Positions 53,922-63,637 of a stretch of DNA of 64,000 bases are shown one piece after another. Source of the stretch: Lantana camara. Taxonomy: Eukaryota; Streptophyta; Magnoliopsida; Lamiales; Verbenaceae. The DNA is taken from contig CM074858.1 in NCBI GenBank assembly GCA_037501455.1, positions 78,032,501-78,096,500 of the forward strand, written 5' to 3'. Positions within the stretch are counted from its first letter, which is position 1. Each line of letters opens with the position of its first letter. A model generated the notes under the pieces. That model saw only the letters and a list, made by a program, of their open reading frames with translations, was not told where the DNA came from and did no database searches. Both the position numbers and the translations under genes were made by a program.

Positions 53922-55556
53922 TTCAAAACACGTAGAGAATCACAGAATCTACGACCTAAATGGTAAAATAGAGAACTAGTGAGCATGCTGAATTATAACG
54001 ATATACAAAAGATAAGGTCTTTAATCTATTGTAGCTCCCACTGTTTTTCAAAGATCTAGAATTCCCAAAGATCTAAGAGGAACACGTTTCCCAATGGGTA
54101 CTAAGATCCTAGGCATTTTACCTCGAACCCACGACTCGCGGACATTCTAAGTAAGAACCCTAGGTAGGTACAACTTACCAATTCTAACACCTTTAGAACT
54201 CTTAGTAATTGTTTTTGCATCACCTATCTTTCAATATGGACCCACGACTCGTGCGACATCCATATTTACTTAGGCGTTAAGCTAGACCCATCAATCATAA
54301 GATCATGACCAAAACTTAGTTCGAACGACCCACGACTCGCGGACATCGCCCTTGCTAAAATTGACCACGAAATATTGATCATTTGAAATGATTAATTAGG
54401 TAACTAAGAACTAATAAGCTCCACTAGCTATCCCACGACTCGCGGACAATAACTAGCTTTACTTACTAAACTTAAAACCTATTGATGGAATGCTAGGAAT
54501 TTAATTCAAAATTTGCATCTCGAATTAAACACCTATTTGTTCGAAATTAGCTTAATATTTAATGGGAATTTTTCGAATCAACCGGAGAGTTGTCCGGTTC
54601 GACCTCACCAACATATATGTTATCCAATTTTATTAGTCTTGATTAATGCAAGTACACTTAAATGCATTTCAAACAAGCACATAAACAGATAACATGTCCT
54701 AGCATGATACTAACATGTAATGATCATGGGTTCTACCTATCTTATGCGTGATATGTGGGAGCCACTCCACAATCACAAGTTCTAACATACATGCCACATA
54801 AACAGTTCAAATCACATAAGGGAAAGCGGTAACAAAATACGAGCCCTATCTCTATTACATTTAACAATTGAGATTCCCCTCCCTAACATTTTGAGGGGTC
54901 TTCACTTATGGCCTCCTTGTTACTTGAATGTGGTCCATCTTACTCCATGGGTGCATTGTCTCCAAAATGAAAATAAAACCTCACCACCTATCTCTACTCT
55001 CAAATTACAATAAAAAGAAAAAGACATAAAGTAATAAGGCTCAATCTTCATATTGGCCTTAGACAATTACACGGGGCACACCCCGGCCTCAAAAACAGTA
55101 ATATGGAAAGCCACATAATAAATCACATAACAGTACGCACATAAGTGAGGCTCCAACCTCAATTGAAAAACGCAACTATAGGGCTCCAACCCCAATTTAA
55201 ACCATCCATGTGCATAAATTAAAACCATACATAGATCTAAACCCATGATCACCTAACATGCTTTTGCAAGAATTTAAATTTAACCAATAAATTAAAATTC
55301 TCGCTTTAAGCTCTAATAGCTTAAAACACGACTTGATGCGAGTCTTATTTATAAAAGTTTTCAATAAATCCCAAATTACCAAAACAAATAAAATTCCAAT
55401 TAATTTCTGAAAATTAATAATTTTATCAAGATGTATTTTCCCAAAATATAAACCGTTTCAATTTCTCAAAAATCCCAATTTTAAGTTTTATTCAAAAATT
55501 AAAATAAATATTCAAAAAATAAAAATTTAAAATTAAAAATAAAAACTGGGACTGGA
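53922..55556 (-). other. Copia 5' untranslated leader, gag-proximal part
   Basis: No credible ORF. Apart from the stem-loop repeats at 54125-54456 and a hairpin at 54580-54599, the sequence is AT-rich and I see no other structure in it. Confidence 0.7.
54125..54456 (-). repeat. Four stem-loops with a conserved loop in Copia leader
   Basis: CCCACGACTCGCGGACA occurs at 54128, 54329 and 54432 and as an 18-nt variant at 54241. Each copy is closed by different complementary flanks: GAA/TTC, AATATGGA/TCCATATT (8 bp), CGA/TCG, and TAT/ATA plus CTAG/CTAG across one mismatch. Copies are about 88-113 nt apart, upstream of gag and downstream of the primer site. Another plain hairpin AACCGG/CCGGTT lies at 54580-54599. 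Such repeats fit a Gag-binding or packaging element, which is inference. Confidence 0.85.
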
Positions 55557-55950
55557 TTGCACGTAACACGAAAAGTCCGGATCGCGAAAACGGGACCCGT
55601 ACGCGGAGAAGACCGCACGCACGCGGCGCGCGACAGGCACGCACAGCGCGCGGCCAAGGCCGCGCGAGTGCGCGCGCTGCGCGCGCTCGCTGCGCGCTGC
55701 TGGGCGCGGCTTTCCCGCAGGCATGCGGGCGGGGTTGGGCGGCCAGTCTCGGCCGCCCTGGGCGGGCGCGCCTAGGCGCGCCCGGAAGGCTCCCGCACAG
55801 TCGTGCGGGAGGAGCTGGGCGGCTGGCCGGTCTGTCCCGGCCAAGCCTGGGCGGTTGCCCTTGCGCACGCCTAGCACAGGCGGGCGGCGGCGCGCGAAGC
55901 CCGCGCGCGCGACTCCTTCGCGCGCGGGGTTTCGCGTGTTCGTCGCGATC
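55557..55950. repeat. GC-rich hairpin block in Copia leader
   Basis: About 400 bp of extreme GC and CpG content within an AT-rich element. It holds serial perfect hairpins: CGCGCGGCC-AA-GGCCGCGCG (55647-55666), CCCGCA-GGCA-TGCGGG (55714-55729), a 20-bp palindrome (55764-55783), TCCCGCAC-AGTC-GTGCGGGA (55791-55810) and GGCCGG/CCGGCC (55825-55842). A 152-codon minus-strand frame (55533-55991) is open because of composition; I recognise no domain in it. Confidence 0.85.
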
Positions 55951-56207
55951 CGGGTTTTCGTTTCGTGTTTTCGTTCAAAAAGCAAAACCAATCCAAGAAA
56001 TCCAAAAACAGTTTATACAGTTTCAAATCTAAAATTGTTTTTCAAAATTAAATTTTACAAAAACCAATTTTCAGAAACTTTCAGGAAAAAATACAGTTTC
56101 GTAATTCAGGCTTTCTAAAACAATTACAAATACTCAATCGCATCAAGCCTAAGAATTTCTACCAAATTCAGTATAATTGAGACGAATCAGAAACACGATT
56201 AACGAGG

Positions 56208-56221
56208 TGGCTCTGATACCA
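56208..56221 (-). other. Copia primer binding site
   Basis: Minus strand TGGTATCAGAGCCA, 2 nt inside the 5' LTR end; complementary to initiator tRNA-Met. Confidence 0.95.
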
Positions 56222-56608
56222 CTTGTTGGAAAACACGAATCAGAAAGCAGCGGAATTTAAAAAATTTTCCCAACAAAAGGACCTTGAACTCGCAGTCGTG
56301 TAACCAAATTCGTAAAGATAGAAAACTTACTTTTCTTTTATTCTTTCTTGAAGCGTTTCAAGCCACCCAAGAACGCTCTTCACGCGGCTTGATCCCCTCT
56401 CCTTGGTAAAGCTCGAATCTTCAAACTTCTAACTTGAAGTCTCTAGAGAAAGTCTACCAACTTGATCACAATCTAACTAGTAAGGATGCTAGTTCTCTAG
56501 TTAGTGTTTAGGCTTAAACTAGGGTTTAATTTAATCTTGGAGAAAGGAAGGTGTTCAACACATGAACCAAGAATTGTCAATTTTCTCTAAAGGGGAGCAT
56601 GAGCTCCC

Positions 56609-56618
56609 CTATATATAG
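56609..56618 (-). promoter_or_regulatory. Copia TATA box (5' LTR)
   Basis: CTATATATAG within CCTTCCTATATATAGGGGAGC on the minus strand. Transcription should start about 30 nt downstream, near 56580. Confidence 0.65.
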
Positions 56619-56960
56619 GAAGGGGAGGGGCGGCCGAAACTAGTCCTTATTGGACTAGGATTTGGTTCCTCTCTCTCCTATTACTTGATGATCAAGTATT
56701 TTCCAACTTTGACTTTGAATTCTAATTCTAGTCAACTTTGAAGAGAGCTAAAAATATCCAAACTATTTTTGGATAATATTTATACTTTATTTATTATAAA
56801 ATAAATAACTTATTTTTATCTAATTAATTAATACATAATTAATTAACTAGATTATTTTCTCCAAAATTAGACTTTCTTTTTAATTCAAAATTAAACCAAA
56901 GTCTATTAAATAATTAACTAATTAATTATTTAATATATATATATAATATATATATATATA

Positions 56961-57028
56961 CACGTGTGTGACACGTGTCACAGTGACACGTGTCACTCAC
57001 GTGAGCCACACGTGTGATTTCACACGTG
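56961..57028. promoter_or_regulatory. G-box cluster, Copia 5' LTR
   Basis: Six CACGTG cores, identical in spacing to the 3' LTR cluster. Known family role of the core: binding of bZIP and bHLH factors, including those acting in abscisic-acid and light responses. Confidence 0.75.
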
Positions 57029-58176
57029 TGGAACCCTCTTGGCCCGATTAACTCGTTTAATCATTTTCAAGCCTCAACTCATGTAACCAAGTTGTTGTGT
57101 GTGACCCTCTAGGTTCTCAATTCAATTAGCAGTGACCCTAATTAATTAATTCACTAATTAATTAATCAGTCCACAGATTAAACGACCATAGTCTAGCAAC
57201 AGGTGTTTAACCCCTAGCTGAATTGGAATGTTCGGATTAGACAGAACCTTTAAGTCATTGATTCATGTGAGATACAATCCTCCTACTTACTATCTCTCAA
57301 CCAAGATCTAAGGCAAGGGAATAATCAGAACCCTAATAATCCGGTCTTAAAGCTAAGTGCATTTCATATCCATTTGATCTCAATCCAAGAAACCCTTTTC
57401 TTGATATCTTGATCTACTGCCTTGGCCAAGGACTCCATATGGCATATGAATGACTTACACAATAAGAGATCACCTTGCAAATGCAAGTGTAGGTCCTTTC
57501 TTTATTCTCATTCACTTTCATGAATCACTTGTGCAGCCCCAGCATAAGCCTTGAATCAGTTGTCTAAGGAGACACCCTTTAAAGCTTATACCAAAGACTA
57601 CAGAGTTAACTCATAAAGTGACAAGGAACCTCAAGTCTAAGGATCAATTAATCACATCAATGACTCGTGAGATATTTCCTAATCTGGAAGTTTCCATTTC
57701 CTGAAATAGAAACTTCCTTTCCCATTTAGGAATGTTCTCACACGGGGCACCTCAGTGAACTTACTTATTAAAGTAAGCACCCTCATGTATCACGCACGTA
57801 TTAACTATACACTTTGCACCTCCATGAAACAAGGTGGTCCTTCTTAAGGGCGTGATCCCACAAGCAAGCCTTAGAGGAGTCAGGTTGACACTCCCACTGT
57901 CTGTAGGACTCATCGGCTTGGAGTATTTTACTAATCATGACTTATGTGATATAGGGCTCGTTTCATGAACCATTTCACCTAAATGGTAGAGTCCTAAAGT
58001 CATCAGGATTAGGGGAGTTCTCATACATGCACGGCTAAAGTAAACGCATACCAAACAAGAGCATATAAAGAAGTGTTGCCTCAATTCGTTATTTCATTCA
58101 AAGATTGTCTGTGATTACAATAAGGAAAAGCACAAAGCGGATATACAATCGGCTTTCTAGGGCACTATTCCTAACA

Positions 58177-58538
58177 AGTATTTCAAAAGGTCCAATATAT
58201 CGAGGGTTTAACTTTCCTCCTTTCCCAATTCGTATAAACCCTTTTCTTGGAGATGCTTTCGAGAATACCTTTTCGCCTATTGCGAATTCTATGTCCCTTC
58301 TTCGATTATCAGCATAACTTTTCTGCCGATCTTGGGCAGCTTTCATTCTTTGTTTGATGATTTCAACTTTTTCTATTGCCTCTTCTACCCAACTCTTAGC
58401 AATATTCCCTTGGGATTTCCTTTTAATTTCCTTGGTTTCATCCATATCCCAGTATAATGGAGATCTGCATTTTCTTCCATATAGGGCCTCATAAGGTGCA
58501 GCTTGGATTGAGGCCTGATAACTGTTGTTGTATGCAAA
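58177..58538 (-). CDS. E3 integrase C-terminal part
   Basis: Between TAG 58539-58541 (replacing Glu in LPLVEFAY) and the Copia insertion at 58177. Reads NNSYQASIQAAPYEALYGRKCRSPLYWD, a Lys/Glu-rich linker, SYADNRRRDIEFAIGEKVFSK and GPFEIL. Continues at 48031 after the Copia. Confidence 0.85.
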
Positions 58539-59060
58539 CTACACAAGGGGTAGGCAATCCTTCCAATTGTCTTGGAAATCTAAGGCACAAGCCCTTAACA
58601 TATCTTCCAGGTATCTGATGGTTCTTTCAGACTGCCCATCAGTTTGAGGATGTGCTGCTGTGCTGAAGTTTAACTTGGTACCCATCATTTCTTGAATATT
58701 TTGCCAAAGTTGTGAGGTGAACTTTGGGTCCCTGTCTGAAACTATTCCAAGAGGTACTCCATGCAACCGAATAATTTCTTTTTGATAAAGCTTGGCTAAC
58801 GAGTTAACATTATCGGTTGCTTTGACAGGTAAGAAATGTGCGGATTTTGTTAATCTATCGATGATAACCCAAATACCATCAAATCCTCCTTTTACTTTGG
58901 GTAATCCGTAAACAAAATCCATGGTTACCTGATCCCATTCCCAAGTAGGGATAGATAATGGTTGCAACAATCCTCCAGGTCTTTGATGTTCTGCTTTAAC
59001 TCGTTGACAAGTCAAACATTTCTTGATGTAATTGTCTATGTCTCTTTTCATACCGTTCCA
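58539..59060 (-). CDS. E3 integrase core
   Basis: Between TAG 59061-59063 and TAG 58539. Has CLTCQRVKAEHQRPGG (zinc region end), DFVYGLPKVKGGFDGIWVIIDRL, SDRDPKFTSQLWQ and AHPQTDGQSERTIRYLED, with the Gln that is a stop in E1 and E2 intact. Confidence 0.9.
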   Translation of the reverse strand, partial: WNGMKRDIDNYIKKCLTCQRVKAEHQRPGGLLQPLSIPTWEWDQVTMDFVYGLPKVKGGFDGIWVIIDRLTKSAHFLPVKATDNVNSLAKLYQKEIIRLHGVPLGIVSDRDPKFTSQLWQNIQEMMGTKLNFSTAAHPQTDGQSERTIRYLEDMLRACALDFQDNWKDCLPLV

Positions 59061-61050
59061 CTAGAAATACCTTTTGAGGTCTTGATACATCTTAGTTCCT
59101 CCAGGATGTATCGAGTAACGAGTTTTGTGTGCCTCATCCAATATTTCCTTTCGAACGATACTAGGCACGCTGACCCGACTCTTGTATCTCAAAATCCCTT
59201 GATCATCGGTTTTGAATTTTTCCTCAAGATCCTTTTCTTTGGATTTGAGACATTTCTGAATCCACTCATCCTGAGCCTGAGCTTCTTTTATCTTTTCCTT
59301 TAGTGGTGGTAGTACCACTAAATTTGCTAATCGAGCTCTTGAGATTACTTTCACATATTTTCGTGGGTTACTTGAAAGCTTTCTTGAGAGTGATGCTAAG
59401 CTTGACTTCCAACTTAAAGCATCAGCTACTACATTAGCCTTTCCTGGATGGTACTGGATTACACAGTCGTAATCTTCCAGGAATTCCATCCATCTCCTTT
59501 GCCTCATATTCAACTCTTTTTGAGTAAAAAGATACCGTAGGCTCTTATGGTCAGTGAAAACTTCAAAAGTTACCCCGTAGAGATAATGTCTCCACTTGGT
59601 AAGAGCAAACACAATTGCTGCTAATTCCAAGTTATGAGTAGGGTAGTTTTCTTCGTGGGGTTTGAGCTTTCTTGAGGCATAGGCTATAACTTTTCCATGC
59701 TGCATTAATACACAACCTAGCCCTTCTTTAGAGGCATCGGTATAAACTGTATAACCTTTCTTCCCTTCAGGTAAGGTTAGTACTGGTGCAGAAGTCAATC
59801 GTTGCTTTAATTCTTGAAAACTTTGTTCGCACTGTTTGGTCCATTCAAATTTTCTTTCCTTCTTTGTTAGCTTTGTGAGAGGTGCAGCTATCTTGGAGAA
59901 GTCCTTTACGAACCTGCGATAATAGCCTGCAAGTCCTAGGAAACTTCTCACCTCTGATGGGTTCCTTGGTACTTTCCAATTTGTAATTGCTTCAATCTTT
60001 GAAGGATCTACTTCAACACCTGATCCCGAAATTATGTGTCCAAGGAATGCAACTTTTTCTATCCAGAACTCACATTTGCTTAACTTAGCATATAACTTAT
60101 GATCTCGCAAAGTACTCAACACTATGCGAAGATGTTCAGCATGTTCCTCAGGTGTTTTGGAAAATACCAGTATGTCATCGATGAAAATGACCACAAATTT
60201 ATCCAGACAAGGTCGGAATATCCGATGCATCATGTCCATGAATGCAGCAGGTGCATTGGTCAATCCAAAAGGCATTACTATGAACTCAAAGTGTCCATAG
60301 CGGGTATTGAAAGCTGTTTTAGGGATATCCTCCTCCCTAATCTTTAATTGATAATACCCTTGCCTTAAGTCTAACTTTGAATAGACTCGAGATCCTTGAA
60401 GGACATCGAATAACTCCTCTATATGGGGTAGAGGGTATTTATTCTTTATGGTCATTCGGTTAAGTTCTCGGTAGTCGATGCACATCCGTAATGACCCATC
60501 TTTCTTCTTTACAAACAATACTGGTGCTCCCCAAGGTGAGGTACTGGGACGGATATATCTTGATTCGATCAAGTCATCAAGTTGTTTTCTCAACTCCTGA
60601 AGTTCAGCTGGGGCCATCCGATAAGGGGTCTTAGAGAAAAGCTCTGCCCCAGGGATTGTATCGATTACAAATTCTAACTCGTGGTCTGGAGGTAACGAGT
60701 TTAGATGTTTTGGGAAAACGTCGAGAAACTCATTTACCACTTCTACCTCCTCAACCTTAAGTTGATCCTTTGGCTTATTTAGAAGATAGGCAATGAATCC
60801 TATGGCTCCCTTCTGAATCAACTTTTTAGCTTCTGTCATAGAAATCATTGCTACTGATCTTTTATCTTCAGGAATCCAACTTTCATCTTGTCCTAAGAGG
60901 ATTTCTTTCTTGAAACAATCCAACTTAGCATGGTATTTGTAGAGCCAATCCATTCCCAGAATGATTCCATATCTTGTTATTGGAAGTTCGATGAGGTCCA
61001 TTGGGTAATAACGGTCACCGATTTGTATAGGGCAGCGTTTATATACTCGA
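59061..61050 (-). CDS. E3 protease end - RT - RNase H - integrase zinc region
   Basis: Open from about 61050 ([14 protein letters not shown]; the first ATG at 61001 is internal) to TAG 59061-59063, which replaces Trp in [13 protein letters not shown] motifs LDLRQGYYQ and FIDDILVFS are intact; RNase H has TDASKEGLG and [10 protein letters not shown]; the integrase zinc His in YSIHPGG is kept. It is out of frame with gag by one base, joined near 61055. Confidence 0.93.
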
Positions 61051-61057
61051 TCCGTTA

Positions 61058-62254
61058 TTAAACAACTCCCAAAGGGGAACTTATCTCCAAATTATATGAT
61101 GAACATTCAAGGGGAAAATTTAAACGCGCACATAAATTTGATGCAATGAATGAATGCGTGGCACCAGGGTCATATAGGACCTTAACTGGCGTGTTTAGAA
61201 TGTGTACCGTACCTTCGACAACATCCGAAGGGTCTGGATCCTCGTTTCCTTCCAACGCGTAAGCTTTTCCCTTGACAAGTGGTTTTCCGGACTTTCCCAC
61301 GGCTTTCTCCTTTTCCTTAAATCCCAGTCTCTTTGGGCATGTGTTAAACTGATGGTTAGGGTCTCCACACCACAAATAAGTGCCATCTTTGTTTCGACAA
61401 TCTTGTTCAGTATGTCCTGGTTTGTGACAATATTCACAAGTGATCTCTTCTTGTGAATTAGACGGGACTGACTTAGGCTTTTGCTGGGCTGGTGTGGGTT
61501 TCTTCCCAAATTTCTGGTTAGATGGTCCAGCGGGACGTTTCATTCCTTGAGAGGGCTTATTTTGAGGGGGAACAGGGCGATTAGCTACCTGGCGAATATT
61601 CTTGTGAGCCGCTTCGGTCTTCAGGGCTTTACCGACCGCCTTATTATAAGTTTCAATGTCCAATGAGGCTAAAGCCCATCGAAGGTCTGGCTTTAATCCA
61701 TCAATGAATCGCTTGGTCTTTCTCCGTTCATCATTCAGAATGTGTGGAGCATACTGAATAAGTCTCACGAACTTTGCCTCGTACTCGGCTCCTGACATAT
61801 AACCCTGAGTTAAAGTCATAAACTCAGCCTCTCGAGTATCTCTTACCACTTGAGGAATATATTTATTCTGAAATTCCTTCACAAACTCCACCCAACTGTA
61901 ATCAGTTCGATCTTCTATCCAGGTCAACTTAACGTGCTTCCACCAACTCAAAGCAGGTCCTTCTAGGAGAAAGGCTGCATACTGCACTCGTTCCCGTTCC
62001 TCGGGAAATATATCCATAGCCTCATAAATCTTTTCCAAACTAGCTATCCAATTTTCAGCTTTCAGGTCGTTAGGTTCTCCAAAGAATTTTGGGGGATTCA
62101 TTCGGAGAAACCTCTCTAAAGATCGCTCATTGGTGGGGTTATTCCCAGGTGTACATGTTCGAACGAACTGCCTTAAAGCTTCTACAAGTTCGGGGTGTCC
62201 GGGCGGATCTTGTGGCGATGGGGAGTTATTTCGTGGTGTTCTTCATAGAGGCAT
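61058..62254 (-). CDS. E3 Gag and protease start
   Basis: The likely start is ATG 62252-62254 (MPL), but codon 4 is TGA (62243-62245), probably a decayed CGA since relatives begin MPPRR. The frame is then open to TAA 61058-61060. Capsid region [15 protein letters not shown] ... [18 protein letters not shown]; zinc knuckle [14 protein letters not shown] and a second [11 protein letters not shown]; then protease [13 protein letters not shown]. The frameshift after SSPLG cuts the protease from RT. Confidence 0.9.
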
Positions 62255-62554
62255 TGTGAATGCTGAAATCACAATTATATAGGAAATATAATGCATGTGG
62301 GGTTAAGAATGTTTCAACGATCATCACAGAACAACAATCACCAAATAACATCAATCATCAAACATAGAGTGTAGAAAGAAATAACATTAATACTCACGGT
62401 CCTGCTGGTATCTTGAAGCGACTCTAAGACTCATGATGCAAAAATGTAAATCAACATGAAATAACAGTGTAAGATGATCAAAATGTGTCATATATATATA
62501 TATATGCATCATGGTTAGTATGCTTCAAGAGCTACAAAAGTAAAAGCAAACAGA

Positions 62555-62569
62555 GGGGGGGGGGGGGGG
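62555..62569. repeat. G15 homopolymer (C15 on element strand)
   Basis: Fifteen G in a row between the extra ORF and gag of E3. Length may be unreliable in sequencing. Confidence 0.9.
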
Positions 62570-62754
62570 TGTGGACCCGATCTACCTCGAGTTACACCCT
62601 ACAAGTACTGTCACTCCTAGTAAGTCAAAGCTGCTACTGTCCGCTGCTGCTACTATGTACTGCTGCAAAAATGGGGAGTGTCTCCACTGGCCGCTATATA
62701 CATACCCCCGGATAACTATCCTATATACTGTACCTCGTATCTCACGGTTTGAAC

Positions 62755-63513
62755 TCAATCCTCTGTAGCACTACCTGCCTCGAGGTCAACTGTATCGTCT
62801 GAATCTGGAACCCTAATAGGACTCCACTCCTCACTGGGCTCAACACTGTCCTCCTCCTCGGGAACAACCTGTAATCCATCAACATCATCACCGATCTCAC
62901 CGTCCTGCTGGGGCTCCTCGTCCTCGTCCTCATCAGAATGGGCTACCGCCTCTGAAGCCTCGCTGTCTCCGGAATGGGCTGCTGCGGGTCCGGGCTACAT
63001 ATCTAAAACCTGCTCCATAACTTGAGTGTCGTTCAGGTGAAGTGCATCCTCCAAACGGCTCCTCATCTGGGCTCGGTACTGGTCATGGATCACTATAGAA
63101 GCCTCACGGTCCAGAGTCAGACTAACCACGTCCTCCTCGAGCTCAGCCACTCGTGATGCTAGCTGGGAAATAGCGATCTGAGATGCGGCTAACTGGTCCC
63201 GAGCTTGATCACGGTCTACTGCTGTCTGTCTAGCCATCTCTCGGTTCCTCTCAGCCTCCAATCGATACTCACCAGTCCTCTGATACTCATAAAAGTAGGC
63301 ATCCCTCTCGGTCTCTAATAGATGAACCGCTCTGTTTGGGTAGGCATACCCGGGAAAGGCCTCCTGACGTGAATCCTGACTATGCTGCCTAATCCTCTGC
63401 CAAGGATAGTATCTAGGAACCCCACTACGAGTAACCACTAAGGTCCTAGGAGGCTCATACTGATCAAGCCACTCACTGCAATCAGAACGTGGAAGCTCAC
63501 CGTAGCCGGCCAT
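62755..63513 (-). CDS. E3 extra ORF upstream of gag, interrupted by TAG
   Basis: Sense ORF between primer site and gag. ATG at 63511-63513 has a good context (AAAAATGG). 172 codons lead to TAG 62995-62997; the same frame continues 79 more codons to TGA 62755-62757. The N-terminus is aromatic and basic (SEWLDQYEPPRTLVV), the middle (about residues 80-150) is a likely coiled coil rich in E/R/A/L (RDQLAASQIAISQLASRVAEL), and the part after TAG is strongly acidic (HSDEDEDEEPQQDGE). That change from coil to acidic tail in one open frame suggests the TAG is a recent mutation in a protein of about 250 residues. I do not recognise the family. E1 has no equivalent: its gag lies about 220 bp from its primer site. 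Confidence 0.7.
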
Positions 63514-63618
63514 TTTTACTCTAGAAAAACACTTTACAAATTATTAGAGCAAGGAAATTATAGTAAAATACTCTTTCTATCTATTGTTTAAATCAAGCTC
63601 TTTCTATCTAAACCTGAT

Positions 63619-63630
63619 GCTCTGATACCA
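63619..63630 (-). other. E3 primer binding site
   Basis: Minus strand TGGTATCAGAGC, 7 nt inside the 5' LTR boundary at 63638. Confidence 0.93.
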
Positions 63631-63637
63631 CCTTACC

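Larger units (their letters stand above)
48032..58176 (-). mobile_element. Copia element (Angela/BARE-like), complete, in E3
   Basis: Two 1953-bp LTRs (48032-49984 and 56224-58176) with about nine visible differences, 5-bp duplication AGTAT (48027-48031, 58177-58181), primer site, polypurine tract and one long polyprotein. Total 10145 bp. The insertion cuts E3 between FEIL and ERIG of its integrase. High LTR identity marks it as one of the two youngest insertions here. The internal order gag-protease-integrase-RT-RNase H defines Copia; the lineage name is from resemblance only. Its leader (53922-56206) is unusually long and structured. Confidence 0.96.
56224..58176 (-). mobile_element. Copia 5' LTR
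   Basis: 1953 bp, same length as the 3' LTR. It holds the working promoter: TATA box at 56609-56618 and G-box cluster 56961-57028. Confidence 0.95.

Noticed and set aside
55533..55991. 152-codon ORF in the GC-rich Copia leader (and antisense ORFs)
   Set aside because: Arg/Ala/Pro composition follows from GC-rich palindromes; open frames exist on both strands and no motif is recognisable.
62995..62997. Programmed readthrough of the TAG in the E3 extra ORF
   Set aside because: The following CCC GGA does not match the CARYYA readthrough context; a point mutation is more likely.
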